Shown: in pieces, positions 1 through 12,075 of the stretch | How positions within the stretch are numbered: position 1 is the first letter of the stretch | Layout of the letters: every line of letters starts with the position of its first letter | Source: Carallia brachiata | Lineage: Eukaryota > Streptophyta > Magnoliopsida > Malpighiales > Rhizophoraceae | Assembly: GCA_021464245.1 (NCBI GenBank) | Contig: JADCRB010000007.1 | Span: 5,889,855-5,953,854 of the forward strand | Direction of reading: 5' to 3' | Length of the DNA stretch: 64,000 bases | Program-made: the position numbers and the translations under genes | The notes under the pieces: model-generated | The model's input: the letters and a program-made list of their open reading frames with translations, nothing else | Databases searched by the model: none | What the model was told of the DNA's origin: nothing

Positions 1-1066
1 AATAGAGGCAAGTGTAGCGCCCAAATTTTTAGCAGGATTTTTTTTGCCTTTTGAACATTATAAACTAAAATTGGTCTGACGCCTTTTTACAGACCCTATA
101 AACTAATGTTAAATAGTTTGACTTTCCCAATAAACTAATGTTAAATAGTTTGACTTACTTTTGTCCTAATTTTATATAATGTGTATAAGTGATTTATTAT
201 ATTCTTACCATTTATAACTATGAATTATTTCGTTATCACTTATTTGCATCGATGTTTTAGATAAATTGAGACAAAGTCGAGAAAGAGAATCTTCCTGTTT
301 ATCATTATCCGTAAAACTATGGCATTGAAACGTGCTGACCTGTTTGTGCCCAATATCACAAGATTGATGGGCCATTATTAGCATGCATGTTCTCATTATT
401 ATTAAAAGAATTTTAAGGGTCTTCTGGACAAGTAAGAGCTCAAAAGGCTAAATGAAAGCCCAATGATGACTTTTGGTTGCTTAGTATTGGGGATTTCTAA
501 GCTAAATTGGTTAAATGTAGCCCCAAAAAAAAAAGGTAATTGGTAGGCTTCAACAATTAGCGTGTCACCGCAAGCATTCATCACTGCCTCCCCTTAATTG
601 GTTGCTTCAATCCTGGTTCCATGTCATTTGATGTCCTTTTCTTCCTTTAAACACGAGAAGAATGTCCTTCTTGAATTTCGCTTTTTATTTGATCGGATGT
701 CTTTTATTCTTATTACCATATATTTTGTGTGCTTCGTAATTAGTTTATTAATAAGAAAAAATTTAGTGACTTCATTTAGCAATTTAAAATAGTTAAAGAG
801 TAATATGAGTTGTTTGATAATTGAATTTATGAAAAAATGAAAAGCTAATATATTATCAGAACTATTAGATAAAATTATGTAGTTACTTGTATTAAGTGTT
901 TGAGACTATTAGTTTTATTCTTATTAATTTAATAAATCAAATTGGCTATCATATGTAAAAGTACATTTAAAGAAAATTAACGCTTTAGATATAAATAAAT
1001 AATTCTTTTGGTGCAACCCTAAACCGACGAATGCCTTTAACATTATATCTAATGATTGATATAGTT

Positions 1067-1205
1067 GCCGTGAATTTCTAATTCAAATGACATTGACGGT
1101 ATATCAGTAAGTGTGAGGTCGAATGTTCGAATATTTAATCTCCCCGACTATCATCTTTCCCCTAACCAGTTAGTTTAAATTTAGAAAAGCTAAAAAAAAA
1201 AAAAG
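1067..1205 (+). mobile_element. SINE-like retroposon with target-site duplication
   Basis: A 139-bp insert ending in a run of A (about 1192-1204) is flanked by near-perfect 13-bp direct repeats: gattgatatagtt at 1054-1066 and gattgacatagtt at 1206-1218. The duplicated segment shows the empty site with one copy of that word at 19714-19726. The insert contains tgttcgaatatt, like a degraded RNA polymerase III box B. Size, A tail, variable-length target duplication and box B together suggest a tRNA-derived SINE. The family was not identified. Confidence 0.75.
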
Positions 1206-1218
1206 GATTGACATAGTT

Positions 1219-2507
1219 ACTTATGTAATGAAGATAAGTAAGGGCCAAACTTTTTATAATGTTTCAGGCCTAACCGTATTAAGTCATATTTAATGAGCAT
1301 TTAAAAGATACGTTACAGAATTTCAAGAGCAGTAAGAAAATCCAAGCCATTAAAGGATTTCATTAGGGCATAACAAGAAAAAAAAAATTTTCTTTGACCA
1401 AATTTACAAATTAACTTAAAAAAATCAGCTAAATAAAATTTACTAAAAAATTAAAATCAGTTGAATTTTGTCATTAAAACTTAGACCTCACTCATAAATC
1501 CAACAGGACAAAAAAAAAAAAAAAAGGGGGGGGCGGCACCTCAGCTGCTAGATCTATTGTAAAAAAACAAAAAAAAAAAGAAAAAAGAAAAAGGAAGGCC
1601 TTGGCAATTTGACGATGGACGCTATATAAGATAGGAGTGCCGTTATAAAGACGGCGGAGACCGGCGGGGGGAATCTATAGAATTTTTGTAATTTTTTTTT
1701 GTTAAAAAATTTACCAAACATATATTCTATTATAAGTTATATGTATATTTTTGATTTAATTATATATATATTTTATCTTAATTATTAGTATATGCTGCAT
1801 ATATAACAAAATCGATAATCTAGCTATCAAAAATCAAATTTAATTAATTATTATAAAACATGATATTTTTTTTTTCAGAGAAAAGAAGTATAATACGAAT
1901 ATATAAATTGAACCGAGATTAGACTATTATAAAACATGGTAGCTGCATAACCTGGCTGTGAATTATATTTTTAGAATTTTCACTGCCATTGTGTTTTTAA
2001 GTACGGTAGCATTCATTGTATCCAAGCTGGAGCCCCATGTGTTATGTGGGACCCAGTACTAGGACGCAAAGGGGAGAGTTTTCGTACGGAATTAGGGATC
2101 AATTTTGCAGCCAAGTGGGCCCAAAGGTGATGGGGAATAGAAAGCGGAGAAGAAACCGGCAGTTCCCTTTCTATTACCGAGAACATGCACGCGTGCCTAC
2201 GTGGCTCTCGCGTTTGCGGCCCCCCAAAACCTAACAACTAACGTCTAACGACCTTTTATATGTGAAGAAGACACATAGACGCACGAAACTAAAGTGTATG
2301 AGTAGATAAATTGTAATTGGTCGTTTTGTTTTTAGAATAAAATATTTAATTGTTGTAAAAAAATTAAAATTTTTTTTATTATTTTTATTGTAAAAACTAA
2401 GTTTTTTGTTATAAAAATAAAGTAATCGATTTTAATGTGTCGGTCTCGCGTCTCATTTTCATAATAATTTTTTTTATATCAAGCTTATCCAATTAATGAT
2501 TTCAATA
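1219..2507. other. Intergenic, no gene seen
   Basis: AT-rich spacer that is collinear with 19727-21220. It has homopolymer A runs near 1510-1590 and a GC-richer patch (about 2010-2240) conserved in the second copy, where it reads open in several frames. No protein similarity was recognised. Confidence 0.6.
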
Positions 2508-4294
2508 TTTAATATCTTTAATTTTTTTATTATAAAAAAACACGATGATACTCCACAATCATCTCACGAATTGCACTTTCTCTTGGATATTTCATTGGAG
2601 CATTTTTTTTATAGATAAAAACTAATAAAACTGAAAACTCTTTATTGGCTCGATTATTTGAGAATAAATTCGAGTTTAGGTTCCTATGAAGGCGGAGCAA
2701 TATGCGCGCATCTAATAAACAAATTCTCGTATCTGATTTTAGTGTGCCAATGGTGTGGACCCAAAAGGAAAAAAAAAAAAAAAGTGTCACGGTGAGCGAC
2801 CATGAGGAAGAGAAAATAGATTATTATATATAGACAATATATCATAGGGTTGTGGTTTAGTCGTGGCAAGCTGCAACTTCTGGTTAACTGATTAATGTTA
2901 TGATAATACCGAACCCTACCCAATTATTGGTGATTATAATATTATGGGGGTGTTTGGGTAAATTTTTAAAGGAGTGCATTTGTGTTTTATTTTAAAAAGC
3001 AGGAAGATAAGTGTTTGATAAACTTTTTAGTGCTGCTGTTTAATTGTAATTATTTTTTTATTTGACTTCCTAACAGCAGTTGATTGAAAAGTAGCTCCAA
3101 ACTACTTTTTACTGCTTTTTAAATTACTTTTCACTTTTTAATATTAATAATAATTTATATGAACTTAATAATCCTTAAATAATATTTATATAGTTTTATT
3201 ATTATTTTTTTAACTTGCCACATGAATTAGATATATTAATTTATTTTATTAATATTTATATAATTTCAATAATTTCTTTTTTCAACTATTCTTAAATAAT
3301 ATTTTTTTCATTTCAATTTTCTTTAATACTAACACTTATAAAAAATATCAAACATAATAATTTTATTAGTAAAAATTAATATTTTTTTAAAAGTTAAAAA
3401 TTAAGTAAAACAATTCTCAATATTATTTATAAAATACTATTCTAAAACTATAAAATTATAAAATATAAAAATAAAATTTTCAGTATGATATATTTATATA
3501 AATTAGATGTCTAAATTAGACATTTTATTATTTAATAGTAACAATAAATATAAAATTAACCAAACACTTCACTAGTTTTATCAGCAATCAACAATAGTAA
3601 ATAAAAATCAGCAATCAATAATAATAATTAATAATAGCAATCAGCAATTAGCAATAGCAATTAATAACAGCAATCAGCAACAGTAACATTCAAAGGTAAT
3701 CCAAACAGTCCTTATATCAAGTAATGGTCAAAAACAACAGGAATGGCCACTGAAGCAAATATTCGGACTTAATTACATAGATTTAAATATCATAGACTCA
3801 TCAGTAGACAACAAAGGAAATTCACTGCTATCATAAAAAGAATAGTCAAATCCGGATTTGGTAATACCATAAAAAGGAGCGTAAATGTCCTAAAAGAGTA
3901 ATTATTTTCACAACTCTAATATTTTTATTATATTGATAAACTTTAGAGAAGTAATAATTAATGAAATATATCGAAAATTAGAATTTTAGACGACCCTACT
4001 AACCTTTTATACCACAAGAAGCAGATTCAATACCATAAAAGGAAGTAAATATTTGTATAACATATATATAATAATTAACTCGGAGGCCATTCATACTCAT
4101 TTTCTGTATTCCTTTGCTTTTCTAGTCTGTTAGGTTTGTTTTCTTTCTTATTATGTTTAATCCTTTAGTTGTCAGAAAAGTAAAAATTCCATTTAATTCC
4201 TGCATACCAAACCAAGAAGGAGAAGTTCCGACTGTGCTAGCTTGCCTGCTGGGCATACAAGGATTGCATTTTTGGCAAACAATAAAATCATAAT
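2508..4294. other. 1.8-kb block absent from duplicate copy 2
   Basis: In copy 2 the sequence passes directly from the equivalent of about 2507 to the equivalent of about 4295 (near 21224), joined at a short AAT/TAAT microhomology. The block includes the Tourist-like MITE at 2945-3711 and otherwise anonymous AT-rich DNA. A deletion in copy 2 is more likely than an insertion, because no target duplication brackets the whole block. Confidence 0.65.
2945..3711. mobile_element. Tourist/PIF-Harbinger-like MITE, about 0.77 kb
   Basis: The left end reads gggggtgtttgg and the right end reads ccaaacagtcc, a short imperfect terminal inverted repeat. The trinucleotide TTA flanks both sides (2942-2944 and 3712-3714), the TWA-type target duplication of PIF/Harbinger elements. 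The interior is AT-rich with a subterminal string of CAATCAG/CAATAG units at about 3580-3690. The same subterminal motif, in opposite orientation, is found in the element at 48853-49796, so the two look like one family. There is no coding capacity. Confidence 0.7.
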
Positions 4295-5484
4295 TTGAAA
4301 TTTTTGGGTGAAATGCAATTTGAGGCTTCGAAACTTTAGGAAGTACACGTGCAAACAATTTCTCAAGCTTGACTGGGAAATGGGATTTCATGGGATTTTC
4401 TCATGTGCCTTACATATATGTGAACTACCTACCAAGGCCCTATGAATTTGTTCCACTTGTATAGGTCTTTCTGAAGTGTTTTGTAGGTCTGCTTCCTTAG
4501 GGGTGTTTTGTACTTTCCCTAGGAATATTAATATATATTTGCTGGTAAAAAAAAAGCCTATATCAGCTATATACATATTTCTATTTGCATATGGCTTGTT
4601 ATCAACAAAATGCCCAATTCTCTTTCTGTTAAAAAAATAAAAATAAAAGAGTGCGAATAGTTTCTAATGTATGGGTTCAATCATTTGGGTTGATAGAATT
4701 ACCCACTAAATGTGACATTTCTCGTAGTTGAAGCAAAGAAGTAAAAAAAAAAAAAAACAAAGAAAACAATAAAATTATAGCCGAGCCTGTGAGAGAGAGG
4801 AGAAAGTTATGTAGATTGCGGAGGTAGCTTTACTCCGTGTTTTGTGGGATTGCCATGTTGATTGATTGATTGTCTTTGTTTGGGGGCATGCATGCATGTG
4901 TCCATGTTTCAGGTAAACATCATTTCAAGAGGCAGCAAGAAATTTGACTTCCAAGTTGCATCATCTACGCAATCAGATAGTAGTGCGCCCCCAAGGGTTT
5001 CTTTTTTTTTTTTTAATTTTTTTATTTTAAAGAGAGGTAATTGGACATTGAATCCACGTGCTCATTGTTGTCGTCAGCCTTATTGTTTTTGTTTTTTTTT
5101 CAAGAGACGTAATTGGATTTTTTTTTTTTTTGAGCAAAAGCTAATTGGATATTGAATCCATATGCTTATGATTATCATTACCTTTCCAACCTTTGAATAC
5201 ATATGCTCATTATTATCATTACCTTTCCAACCTTATTAAGTGCCAATAAAATTGACATTTTCGGTCAAAAAAAATAAAATTGACATTTTACCTTTAGTTG
5301 GCTTTATGTCATGTACATTTTCCATTAGTAATATGCCATTCAATTTTTTATAAAATACTCCTCCGGTCGATATTTTCTTTTTATTCTTTGCATCTAATGG
5401 ATACCTACGAATCAGGTAAATCTCTACAAAATCGGTCTTTTCGTGTCGGAAACGTTTCAAAAGCTCTAATAAAAGTTTCCTTCC
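4295..5484. other. Intergenic, conserved in both duplicates, no gene recognised
   Basis: Collinear with about 21225-22231. It has several modest open frames on both strands, but no frame stays open across both copies and no domain is recognisable. T-rich runs lie near 5000-5130. Confidence 0.5.
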
Positions 5485-5499
5485 TTTATTTTTAAGGAA

Positions 5500-6890
5500 T
5501 TTTTTTTTGACCAAAGAGAAACGTTTCATTAATATTATACGAATTTGTATATAATTTTAACGTCGAGATGTTGAAAAAACTTGCACCAAGTAGAAATAAC
5601 AAATGGCTATAATAGCTTACAATTGAATGAGTCTAAAGATCATAAACTAACTATACACAAAGTTTGGTTAGAACAAAAAGCTTCAAACAAGGGAAGGAAC
5701 TGAATTGAAAGTAAATATATTCAAAATCAATGTATCAGACAAATTTATCTCGTTCGGATAAAATTGCATATAACAACACAAATCGTACCTTAATAGATTT
5801 ATGACGGAAATCTACCGGGTATACCCGACAATAATTTTCCATAATTTTAACTTATAGATTAACATAACAGAAATTAAATACAACAAAGTACATAACACAA
5901 AAACAACAACCAAACGCACTCAGGCTAGTACACACCCAAACAATACATAATCCATCAAAATAAACCAAAAGTAACCTTCAACAATAGGTCTGGCGCCTGC
6001 AACGGTGGTGGAGGAGGGTGACGGCGATCGGTAGCAGAGGAGGAGGGAACATGATGGTGGCGGCAGACGTAGTGGGAGTGGAGGTGGTACCAACAAAGGC
6101 ATTAGCAGACTGGATAGCAGAGGCAGAGGCATCGCCAAAGACAACGGTATAAGCGGCCAGTGGTAGCACCAACGGTCAGTGGATCGTCTGGGATGGCAAC
6201 CGATAAAGCGGCGCAGTCAACAAGGAGAATGGTGGAGACGGCCATTGAGGCATCCCCTGAGACGGTGGCGTTGGCATTGGAGAAGGTGACAGCAACTATG
6301 AAAATTGTGGCAAATAGCCAAGGAGTCTGGATCCAGTGCTTGAGGGGCTTTGGGTGAACTTATTTGGTGTAGATCTAGGACGATTCAAAATTAAAAACAC
6401 CAAATGAGGGGAAGAGAATGAGAGAGAGAAACTTGGGGTGGAGAGGGAGTGGAGAAAGAAATGACGGAGCGGAGAGGAGGGAAAGGAGAGTAGAAGAGGA
6501 GCAGCCAAGGTAGCTGGCTGGCGAAGGTGGCCAGCCACCGCCATCAGCCATAGGAGGAGAGATATTCTACTGTAGACGAGAGAGAGAGATTAAGAGAGAA
6601 AGAGAGAAAGAGAGAGAAACCTATTCGTGTTACACAAAGAAAAAAATTAGAGTTCTGTCCGAATATTTTTTTGTGCAACAAATTTATAATTTTATGCAAT
6701 AAGACTGCTATTTTGTGCAATAAGAAAAACCTGTCTTTTTTTAAATTTTTTTTGTTGCACAAAATAATAGTATTGTTGTACAAAATTACAGTCTTATTGC
6801 ATAAAAAAATATTCGAACAGATGTTTGATTCTGAAAATGGAATGACACTCTTACACAAAGGGGTTAGTTAGGCAAAAAAAAAAAAATTTA
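5500..6890 (-). mobile_element. LINE-like retroposed insertion, copy 1 only
   Basis: The insert is flanked by tttatttttaaggaa (5485-5499) and tttattttttaaggaa (6891-6906). Copy 2 has a single, uninterrupted version of that word at about 22232-22247. A run of T at 5500-5508 is a poly(A) tail on the minus strand, preceded on that strand by a sequence like a LINE 3' end (attaatgaaacgtttctc). The right end also carries an A run (6874-6886), so it may be compound. A GC-rich, low-complexity open stretch (about 5960-6540) encodes no recognisable domain. A nested inverted repeat lies at 6610-6810. Confidence 0.6.
6610..6815. repeat. Imperfect inverted repeat with TTGTGCAA motifs
   Basis: The left arm (gaatatttttttgtgcaac, then tgcaataagact) is mirrored by the right arm (agtcttattgcat, then aaaaaatattc) around a centre near 6745. 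Several TTGTGCAA or TTGCACAA words occur in the arms. Similar words recur at 62255-62400, upstream of DBR-3 exon 2. It lies inside the LINE-like insertion. A transcript could fold into a long hairpin, and MITE origin is possible. Confidence 0.55.
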
Positions 6891-7522
6891 TTTATTTTTT
6901 AAGGAAACTCCAAGGAAACTCTAATCTTTACATAGAGAACCTTAAAAATACCAAAAGTCCATAACTTTTATTTACATCTCGAATTACTTTTAACATACTA
7001 ATTAAACAACTATTTAGAGGCATAATAATATAAATGAATAGGAGACATGAAAATTTAATAAATACTAAGCTTATAGTATTATTAAAAAAATACAAACAAT
7101 AATATTTTGGGGGGGGGGGGGCAAATACAAAACACTATTCTTACTTATTGTATCCTTTCGTGTTGCGTTTCCCATATCCGTTATCGTGCCACGTCAATGG
7201 CTGCCATAGCAAGAAATTAAAATTCTGTAAACATATGTACACAGCTAATGAATAAGGTCTGCGGCCAGTGTGCTTTAATCTGTACTCCTGCGGCCCACAA
7301 TAAACCGAACTAACTTGGATACAACTAACTTGGAGGCTGGGACACGTGCATAAAAAAAAGAATTGATAACTAACTTGAGGATCTGACTGTGACTCTCGCA
7401 TTTATTCTTTTTAAAATTTAAATAAATATATAATGTGTAATATATGTAAAGATGATGTAAAACATACTTATGAAAAACATATAAAAATTTATAGTAATCT
7501 CTCACACACACTCTCTCCCTTC

Positions 7523-8202
7523 CAAGATTTTCAGAGTCGAACCGGTCATTAAATCGAAAAGTTGAGAGGTTCAAAGTTCAAGGTTTAAGGTTCAAGGTTC
7601 AAAGTTTAACCAATTCGACCGGTAAAACCGCGGTTAAACCAGCAAAATCGGTATTTAATATTAAATATATAAAAATTAAATTTTTATATAACTTATATAA
7701 TTATATAAAATGTTATATTATATAAGAATGATAATAAATATTTAAAATAAAATATATTTTAAGAATTATATTAATATTTACATACATTAAGGATATTACA
7801 ATTAGTATATTTAACAAAATATAATTTATAAAAATTAATTGAAAAAATAATATTTATAAATAGTAATTAAATATTAATTTTTAAAATTTAAAGATTAAAT
7901 TAAAAATTTTAATCAATTGAGGACTAAAATAAAATTTTTAGTTAAAATTAGAGTTTTAATTATAATTTAGATAAAGTTTTGGGTCAAATTATAATTTAAA
8001 ATTTTTAGTTTAAATTGAACCGGTTCAACCGGTCCGATTTTTTGCCGAATTTCTCGATTTTTGACCGATTTTTTCGGTTTTTGACCGATTTTTTCTGATT
8101 CGGTCCGAATTCCATTTTTAAGTTTGAAGCGGACCGGACCTAAGACCAATTCCCGATTTTTTCAGTTGAACCGGCCGGTCCGATCCGATTCTTAATTCAT
8201 TG
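7523..8202 (+). mobile_element. hAT-like non-autonomous element, copy 1 (680 bp)
   Basis: Begins caagattttcagagtcgaac and ends cttaattcattg, with ACCGGT-rich termini and an AT-rich core nearly identical to the element at 45990-46630. Eight-base flanks ctcccttc (7515-7522) and ctcccctc (8203-8210) differ at one base. The second segment copy carries the empty site, a single ctcccctc at 23034-23041. There is no coding capacity. The 8-bp target duplication and the imperfect CAA...AGAACCGG terminal repeats point to the hAT superfamily. Confidence 0.8.
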
Positions 8203-11134
8203 CTCCCCTCACCCCATCCTTCCTTTACCGTCCTTGTAACAAACATCAAAAATAAAAATAAAAATAAGGCTGGTAGGCGGAGGATTATATAAGTCAGAGG
8301 CCATTTAGAGGAGCATTAGATAAAAAAAAATTGATTATTTTTTAAAAAATTAAGTTTTAGGGTAACATTAAATATTTTTAAGATTTTTTTAAAAAAAATA
8401 AATAAAAAGTGTCTCTTGTTGCTCTCTGACTAATTTTTTTGTCCATGTTAAAAAAAACAAAAAGGAAGAAGAAGAAAGGAAAACACAATCAGCTCCCCAA
8501 GTAAAATGCTTCTCGGCCGGGTATGCATGCCTGCATGTATGTGGAGGGAATGTGTCGTATGATTTCCGCTAATTAGGGATCAGCCGAAGTTTACCATGTG
8601 GAGATTCCTTGATGAACCATCCAATTGAAAATGTACCCGAAAATTAATCCCTTGATTGATCGTCCAGTTTTTTTATCCAAGATATATCCATCAGTTGAAA
8701 TTTCAAAGTTTGAGTCGCGTGGGGTATATTTTTTTTTTTTGCTAACTAATTAATGTGCAATGTCAATGTATGCTGTGCATCTCCTTTTTGTACATCATGT
8801 CTGTCGAAGATCAATGGCTCTTGCATCCACCCACAATATCCATGATTTGATTTGATGTACGCCAGAAATTCTTGGAATATATTCACATTGATGTAAAATG
8901 TCAACGGGCCGGATACATTGGCAGTTAACAAGGCTAAACATTCATTAATTTAGAGTTGGAAGGACGTGAGATTTACGAAAAAGAGAACATGTAATATACC
9001 AGTGAGGCAGGCGAGCAATAATTAAAATAACCAAGACTGCGTTCATTTTTCTAAATGGGGCTTTAATTTTCCGGAAAGGCATGGAAGATTGCATGGTTAG
9101 TTTCTTTGGCATTAGTCAATGAAAGAGTTTCTCGGTGCACCTAGCCGCTTCCATTTCCCTTGTCCTTGTGATTGGATCATGTTTCTAGTTAAAGTCAGCC
9201 TAATTAATTGAAGCTTGTGGTCTTTTCGTGGTTCGCGTGTATACAAGGCCAAGCCAAGAACATATCTCAAATCATATGTCAACATTTGGCACTCTCGTTC
9301 TTAGACGATATCTGTGTAGTTAAAATTTAAGATTTTTCATTTTTATGGTCTTGAGTTTTAATATTGAAAAATGAGTGTAAGATTTATGTGAATAAAGAGA
9401 ATTATTCTTATTGTATAACTTATAGGCCTCTTAATAAATTAAAAAAATATTATTCTTTTAATTTATCTAGAGTGTTCAAATTAAAAGTAATTAAGGTTAA
9501 AATAATGTTAAAATAATGGTGGCTATGCACATATATGGTGCATTAGTTGTGGAAAGTGGAAGTATAAGGCGCTTTTCTTTGATTATTAGATAGTTTTAGA
9601 AGAAACATCCCCCATGTGGGTGAACTCTAGTTGTCAACCCCCCATCAAATGAGGTCTCACAGTACTGTGCGTTGAATTGACACAGTTTGTATTATCTTAA
9701 TCCATGAGACCTAAGTTTGGCCCTCTTATAATGGGATACTGCGTGTACATAAAACTATCTATATATACATACATGCACACACGATTTCGCTTAGCAATGT
9801 TTTTCTTAATGAATCATAAGAAATTCGCGTGGTTAGCAATTTACTGGCCTTTCCTTGTTTAAGGAAGTAATTTTTTTTTTTTAAAAAGCAAACTAAACAT
9901 TTTTTTGAGGTATATTAGGAGGTCCATTGATTAGCTATACAATGTGGTAATTACTTTTATTTTATTTATTTTATTTATGAATCTCATATCTTTTCTTCTC
10001 GAGATTAAAACTTACAAACTCTAAAATAGGTGTCTACGTTGTAATTACTAGAATAATGGAGTGTTCCATGATAAACCAAACTAAACAGTTTTTAGGTAAA
10101 CAAAAACTAAACTTAGGTTATAATTGATCTTGAAAATATGGATTAAAAAGAACATCTTGATACATATGACTGGTACAACTAGTTAAGACATTTCGTTGAA
10201 ATTTTTTATTCTGTATTTGACTTTTATTGACTCTATTACTCTTTTCATCTCTACAGTCTCCCTTGTAACCATCATCATATATTAATACTGGCGGACATGG
10301 AAATTCCTTGGCGCACAAGTCAACAGTTTGACCAATTAAAGAGGCGTTCTTAAATATGATTCTGACTACAGTGATTTCCTTTTAGAAGAGGGTAGTATTC
10401 ACATTAACATATATATTGTATGTATCTATGCCTAACAAATTAATCTGGCATTGCAAGTGTAAATGTCAACAAGAAGCACGTGAGGCCGGCGCAGCTATGT
10501 GAACAAAACCTGCCTAAAACAGCCATGAAACAAGCATCCCGGCCGGATATCGATGATTCAAAACACTATTTGAACCCAATGTAAATTGCTTGTCACAAGA
10601 GGGAAAAAAAAACCAATTTATTGATAAAATGACTTGCCTCCGTACGTAAATGATCATCAACCCAAATTGGCTTGAGCCACAATTTCTAATGTATAAAAGA
10701 AAGAAAGAAAATAAATAAGCTGTAGTTGACTGCTTATTTTCCGCGTATTTCTTATTATATTTTCATGTGATAGAAATTTTTTTTTTCTCTTTTCAAATGA
10801 AAAAGTAATATAGAAAGTGGAGTTTCTGTTTCACAACTACTGTGATCCTGCGCTATTCAATTGGAATCTGCGAATAGAATTTCTATTCATTATCCACATG
10901 TACATTAATGCAGTCTGTTAGAGCATGTATTACTATTTGAACTTGATTAGCCACGTCAACAATGTTGGCATTGTCAAATGCAATCACACATAGAGAAACA
11001 CAAGCTAATTAATCTTATGTGTCTTGTTTTTTTTCAAGGGAAATATTATGCGTCTTCTTAAAAATATTTGTAGAAATGGTCTAAAATGATTTATTAGTTG
11101 CTTAATTATGATTACCGAGAGAGTCATGGGAACA
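8203..11134. other. Intergenic, no gene seen
   Basis: Collinear with about 23040-26390 of the second copy. It holds AT-rich spacer with short open frames only. At about 10570-10580 it preserves the empty target (atttgaac) of the hAT-like element that sits in copy 2 at 25342-25826. Confidence 0.55.
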
Positions 11135-12075
11135 ATGATCGTGTTCTTTAAGCAAATAGATGACCATACCATAACACAGAAAAAAAGGAAATGGCGGTGC
11201 TAGGCCAAGGTGGCACCGGCTTAGCTGCCGGCCGGGCGTGCAAGTTTGCTGTGCCACATTAACGGCCAGTAAAGATGAAAACTCTTTAATTATTTTTTTT
11301 CAGTTATTTTTTTATTCCATTATTTTATTATAAGAAGATGGACTTATAAGCACAAGAGAAGGAGTAGAGTGGCGGGGGTTGTGCCGGCTGTGGCGGATTA
11401 CTGGACATTGGTGGATTTATTCCATTTTTTTACTTTAATTTATTTCAAAGAAGCATTTTCTTATTGCTTGCCAGTGCCACTGCCAGCAGCGTGTTTTTTC
11501 TTTTTTGTTTTGGTTTTGTTTTGCTTCAATTAAATTTCATTTTTTAAATCCAAAAAAAAAACAAGGATTTTGGCATGCGCAGAGAAACTAATTACTCATT
11601 GAACAATAAGAGACTTTTTTTAAAAAAAAAAATTAAATTCTAAATGTATTTAATTTTATTTTAAATATACTTAATATTATTCTAAACTTAATTTAAAAAA
11701 AAATTAATTTTTTCCCTTTTTGCGCAATTTTTTTTAATTCCTTCCTATGGCCTCTGATTCAGTTCTCTACTCACCAGTCATTATTAAAAAAATAAAGGAA
11801 CAGAAATACCATGACGGAGGCTGTTAGTCAATAAACGAACAGAAGTTAACCAATATGCGCGACTAAACAAATTAGTCGATCATTGATCCACTAATTGAAG
11901 CAAATAGATGACCTTAACACAACACAGGAGAAAAGGACGTGATGGTGGTGGGCCAAGGCGGTGGCCGCTTAACTGACGGCCTGGCGTCCATGTTTGCTGC
12001 GCCACATTAACCGCCGGGGAAGATGGAATTAAGCCCTTTAATTGGTCTTTTTCTTCCGTCATATTTTTAAAGGAG
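11135..12075. repeat. Pair of about 190-bp direct repeats upstream of PG-A
   Basis: The stretch from about 11135 (gatcgtgttctttaagcaaa, then a GC-rich core with ctgccggccgggcg) recurs about 730 bp further on, from about 11880, with the shared word gtttgctg and ttaacggcc/ttaaccgcc. The same two-copy arrangement is present upstream of PG-C (about 26395-26590 and 27165-27345), so it predates the segmental duplication. The function is unknown. Its position 0.7-1.6 kb upstream of both genes would allow a regulatory role. Confidence 0.65.

Noticed and set aside
2013..2237. Open frames on both strands in a GC-richer patch
   Set aside because: The counterpart near 20750-20961 keeps only part of one frame, with indels that are not multiples of three, so the pattern is not coding.
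4122..4576. Minus-strand frames that might be retroelement or pararetroviral coding remnants
   Set aside because: No gag, protease, reverse transcriptase or movement-protein motif could be recognised, and the frames are not conserved between the two segment copies.
5920..6544. Overlapping proline/serine-rich and alanine-rich open frames on both strands
   Set aside because: They arise from a GC-rich, low-complexity stretch inside the LINE-like insertion, with no recognisable domain, no paired copy in duplicate 2 and no splice context.
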